Origin: CAZSWS01 sp964610765
Lineage (GTDB): Bacteria; Bacteroidota; Bacteroidia; Bacteroidales; Tannerellaceae
Reading direction: 5' to 3'
NCBI GenBank assembly: GCA_964610765.1
Contig: CAZSWS010000049.1
Coordinates: 1 to 21,761 of the forward strand
Length of the DNA: 21,761 nucleotides
Both the position numbers and the translations under genes were made by a program. The notes below the pieces were generated by a model, which was not told where the DNA came from, ran no database searches, and saw nothing but the letters and a program-made list of their open reading frames with translations. Below, piece after piece: positions 20,057 through 21,761 of the stretch (positions within the stretch are counted from its first letter, which is position 1; every line of letters starts with the position of its first letter).

Positions 20057-20890
20057 ATGAGAAAAGCGAATCAATACCTAAAAAGCAACACCAGACGGGG
20101 GCTGCTATTATTATTTACAGGCATGCATACAGTCCTGTTACTCAGCACAAACAACCTGCAAGCAAACATTTATTGCAAGAGCAGCAAACCTACTTCTTCC
20201 TACACTTCGACCATACAAAAAACAGACACCCTTCTAAACAAAAAACACACAAACGAAGGAATATTCGAAACAATTCCTCAATTCCCGGGAGGAGAAAAGG
20301 GGCTTGCAGACTACATTAAAAGCAAACTACAACTTCCTAAGAATGAAATAGAAATCTTTCTAAAAGGAGTCATTACTGCTCAGTTTATTGTGACAAATAA
20401 AGGAAAGATTAGCAACATACAAGTCACGAATATTCAAACTGACGACGAAAGCATAGACCAGGCATCTATTCCCCCTAATATAAAAAAGAGTGTCATTCGT
20501 CTTATCAAAGGAATGCCCAAATGGGAACCGGCAACCAACCAAGATGGCAAACAAGCATACCTCTACACCTTAGAACTGCCATTTGAAGTCAAAGACTTAC
20601 AAGATGGACCTCCAGAGTATCCGGGTGGTACTTTTGCTCTTGTAAAATATTTACAAGACAACATTCGCCATCCTGGCAAGAAAGGAGCAGCTATGAATGG
20701 GAAGAAACTAATTGTTGCTTTTACAGTATCCCAAAAAGGAAAACCAATTAAAATAAAAATCATTCAAGGAGTATCACCAGCATTTGACCAAGAAGTGATA
20801 CGAGTTGTAGAAACAATGCCTAGATGGAAGCCGGGAATAGAAAATGGAGTACCCGTAGAGGTAGACATGGTTTTCCCCGTTCGTCTCTAA
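20057..20890 (+). CDS. Exported protein with two TonB C-terminal-like domains
   Basis: 277 residues. A basic N-terminus (MRKANQYLKSNTRR) and a hydrophobic stretch (about 15-35) form a signal peptide or membrane anchor. Two TonB_C-like domains follow, about 72-178 (IPQFPGGEKGLADYI ... MPKWEP) and 184-277 (PPEYPGGTFALVKYL ... MPRWKPGIENG). The first is degenerate, with a Pro-containing insertion (QASIPPNIKK) in place of the usual short D-x-E-A helix lead. There is no Pro-rich spacer and no ExbB/ExbD partner nearby, so it is unlikely to be a working energy-transducing TonB. The N-terminal pattern NQxxK is shared with the next gene, marking the two as tandem paralogues. It lies 265 bases after the M56 gene. 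Role unknown; interaction with the M56 protein's TonB domains is possible. Confidence 0.85.
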   Translation: MRKANQYLKSNTRRGLLLLFTGMHTVLLLSTNNLQANIYCKSSKPTSSYTSTIQKTDTLLNKKHTNEGIFETIPQFPGGEKGLADYIKSKLQLPKNEIEIFLKGVITAQFIVTNKGKISNIQVTNIQTDDESIDQASIPPNIKKSVIRLIKGMPKWEPATNQDGKQAYLYTLELPFEVKDLQDGPPEYPGGTFALVKYLQDNIRHPGKKGAAMNGKKLIVAFTVSQKGKPIKIKIIQGVSPAFDQEVIRVVETMPRWKPGIENGVPVEVDMVFPVRL

Positions 20891-20931
20891 CTCCTAAGTA
20901 ATAAGCCATTGTACATAAAATCTCACCATAT

Positions 20932-21761
20932 ATGAAAAGAATAAATCAACACCCAAAAAGAGACTACTTATGGAGCACTTTACTATTTTGTGGAGTTACT
21001 ATCCTACTCTTATCTAGCACCGTACATACCAAAGCAACTGGCAGCAATACTATTTTAGGCATAATTGCCGCGCCTGACACCATCGTAAATGGAGATTCTC
21101 CTGACGAAGTGATGCCTCGCTTTCCCGGAGGAGAAAAAGCCTTATTAAACTACCTCGGAAAAAACATACGATATCCTTCAGAAGCCTTAGAAAAACAAAT
21201 AGAGGGAAAGGTTATTATAGGATTCTACATCAATGAAAAAGGGAAAATCATGGATCCTAAAATTGTACAAAGCCTAGACCCTAAATGTGATAAAGAAGCC
21301 ATTCGGGTCATAAAAAGAATGCCTAAATGGGAGCCGGGAATGAAAAATGGAAGACCCGTAAACACGTTCTACACCGTACCCATCACATTTTCTTTAGGCG
21401 AACATAAAAAAGCACCCAAGGACCTCAAAAAACAAGTCATGCAGAGGGCATATCGTGAGCAGCAAAATGAAAAAGCAATTCGTGTTGCTGAAAAGATGCC
21501 TGAATTCCCCGGAGGAGAGAAAGCACTATTTAGATATATTGATAAAAATGTAAAATACCCCAAAAAAGCGGCTCAGAGATATATTACCGGACGAGTCACG
21601 ATTGAGTTTATTATTGATGAAACGGGCAATGTGCTTGAACCAATCGTTATTAAAAGCTTATTGCCCGAATGTGATATGGAAGCTTACCGCGTCGTAAAGG
21701 CTATGCCTAAATGGAAACCGGGAGAAGATAAAGGTAAGAAAGTACCGGTTTATGTTACTTT
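20932..21761 (+). CDS. Exported TonB_C-repeat protein, incomplete at window end
   Basis: The frame is open from ATG 20932 to the last base (276 codons visible). The N-terminus (MKRINQHPKR, then hydrophobic LLFCGVTILLLSSTVHTKA) is a signal peptide or anchor similar to that of the preceding gene. Two TonB_C-like domains are visible: about residues 58-155 (MPRFPGGEKALLNYL ... SLDPKCDKEAIRVIKRMPKWEPG) and 186-276 (AEKMPEFPGGEKALFRYI ... SLLPECDMEAYRVVKAMPKWKPG). They are joined by a basic, probably helical linker (KKAPKDLKKQVMQRAYREQQNEK). The second domain is cut off just before its last strand, and more repeats could follow. It is 41 bases after the previous stop, so the two are probably co-transcribed. 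Confidence 0.85.
   Translation, partial: MKRINQHPKRDYLWSTLLFCGVTILLLSSTVHTKATGSNTILGIIAAPDTIVNGDSPDEVMPRFPGGEKALLNYLGKNIRYPSEALEKQIEGKVIIGFYINEKGKIMDPKIVQSLDPKCDKEAIRVIKRMPKWEPGMKNGRPVNTFYTVPITFSLGEHKKAPKDLKKQVMQRAYREQQNEKAIRVAEKMPEFPGGEKALFRYIDKNVKYPKKAAQRYITGRVTIEFIIDETGNVLEPIVIKSLLPECDMEAYRVVKAMPKWKPGEDKGKKVPVYVT

Noticed and set aside
1..21761. CRISPR array, tRNA or rRNA genes, prophage or integrase
   Set aside because: I looked for regularly spaced repeats, cloverleaf-type motifs and recombinase-like proteins and found none.

Overview
The window reads as chromosomal DNA of a Bacteroidales bacterium, most likely Bacteroides or a close relative. Base composition is AT-leaning. Start codons are preceded by A/T-rich leaders rather than clear Shine-Dalgarno sites. 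Many promoters fit the Bacteroides -7 box TAnnTTTG. The gene families are also typical: a BACON-type lipoprotein with an acidic stretch after its lipid cysteine, a succinate/acetate CoA-transferase, and M56 peptidases fused to TonB C-terminal domains. No tRNA, rRNA, CRISPR array, insertion sequence or prophage was seen.

Layout. 132-1505 (-) is miaB. It diverges from a small membrane-anchored protein (1590-2048) followed by a class I CoA-transferase (2087-3583), which ends at a strong terminator. A gene-poor spacer leads to a surface-type lipoprotein (4153-5547) and its terminator. A second spacer holds an unexplained palindrome cluster (5721-5792), then pnp (6111-8333) with its own terminator. 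A pRiA4b ORF-3-like gene (8516-9085) overlaps miaA (9085-9987) by one base. Convergent to these are minus-strand genes: a small NTF2-like lipoprotein (10023-10493) and the operon S9 peptidase, metallo-beta-lactamase-fold protein, VOC/glyoxalase (14533 down to 10796). Next on the minus strand is an exported sugar pair, a Gfo/Idh/MocA oxidoreductase then a sugar isomerase/epimerase (16939 down to 14705). Divergent from that pair, the right end carries a BlaI/MecI-like repressor (17358-17723), an M56 BlaR1-like membrane peptidase with three tandem TonB C-terminal domains (17737-19791), and two further exported proteins with two TonB C-terminal domains each (20057-20890, and 20932 to the window end, incomplete).

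How they work together. MiaA and MiaB catalyse successive steps of ms2i6A37 tRNA modification and sit about 7.6 kb apart. The right-end cluster looks like a repressor plus membrane-protease signalling module in which the antibiotic-sensor domain of classical BlaR1 is replaced by TonB-type domains. A 15-bp palindrome over the proposed blaI-like promoter is a good candidate operator. This cluster, with seven TonB_C repeats in a row, is the most interesting system here.

Assembly caution: the 100-N gap at 10880-10979 is flanked by an identical 23-bp sequence on both sides. Removing the Ns and one copy restores an intact 126-residue VOC protein, so the gap is probably an artefact of scaffolding two overlapping contigs.
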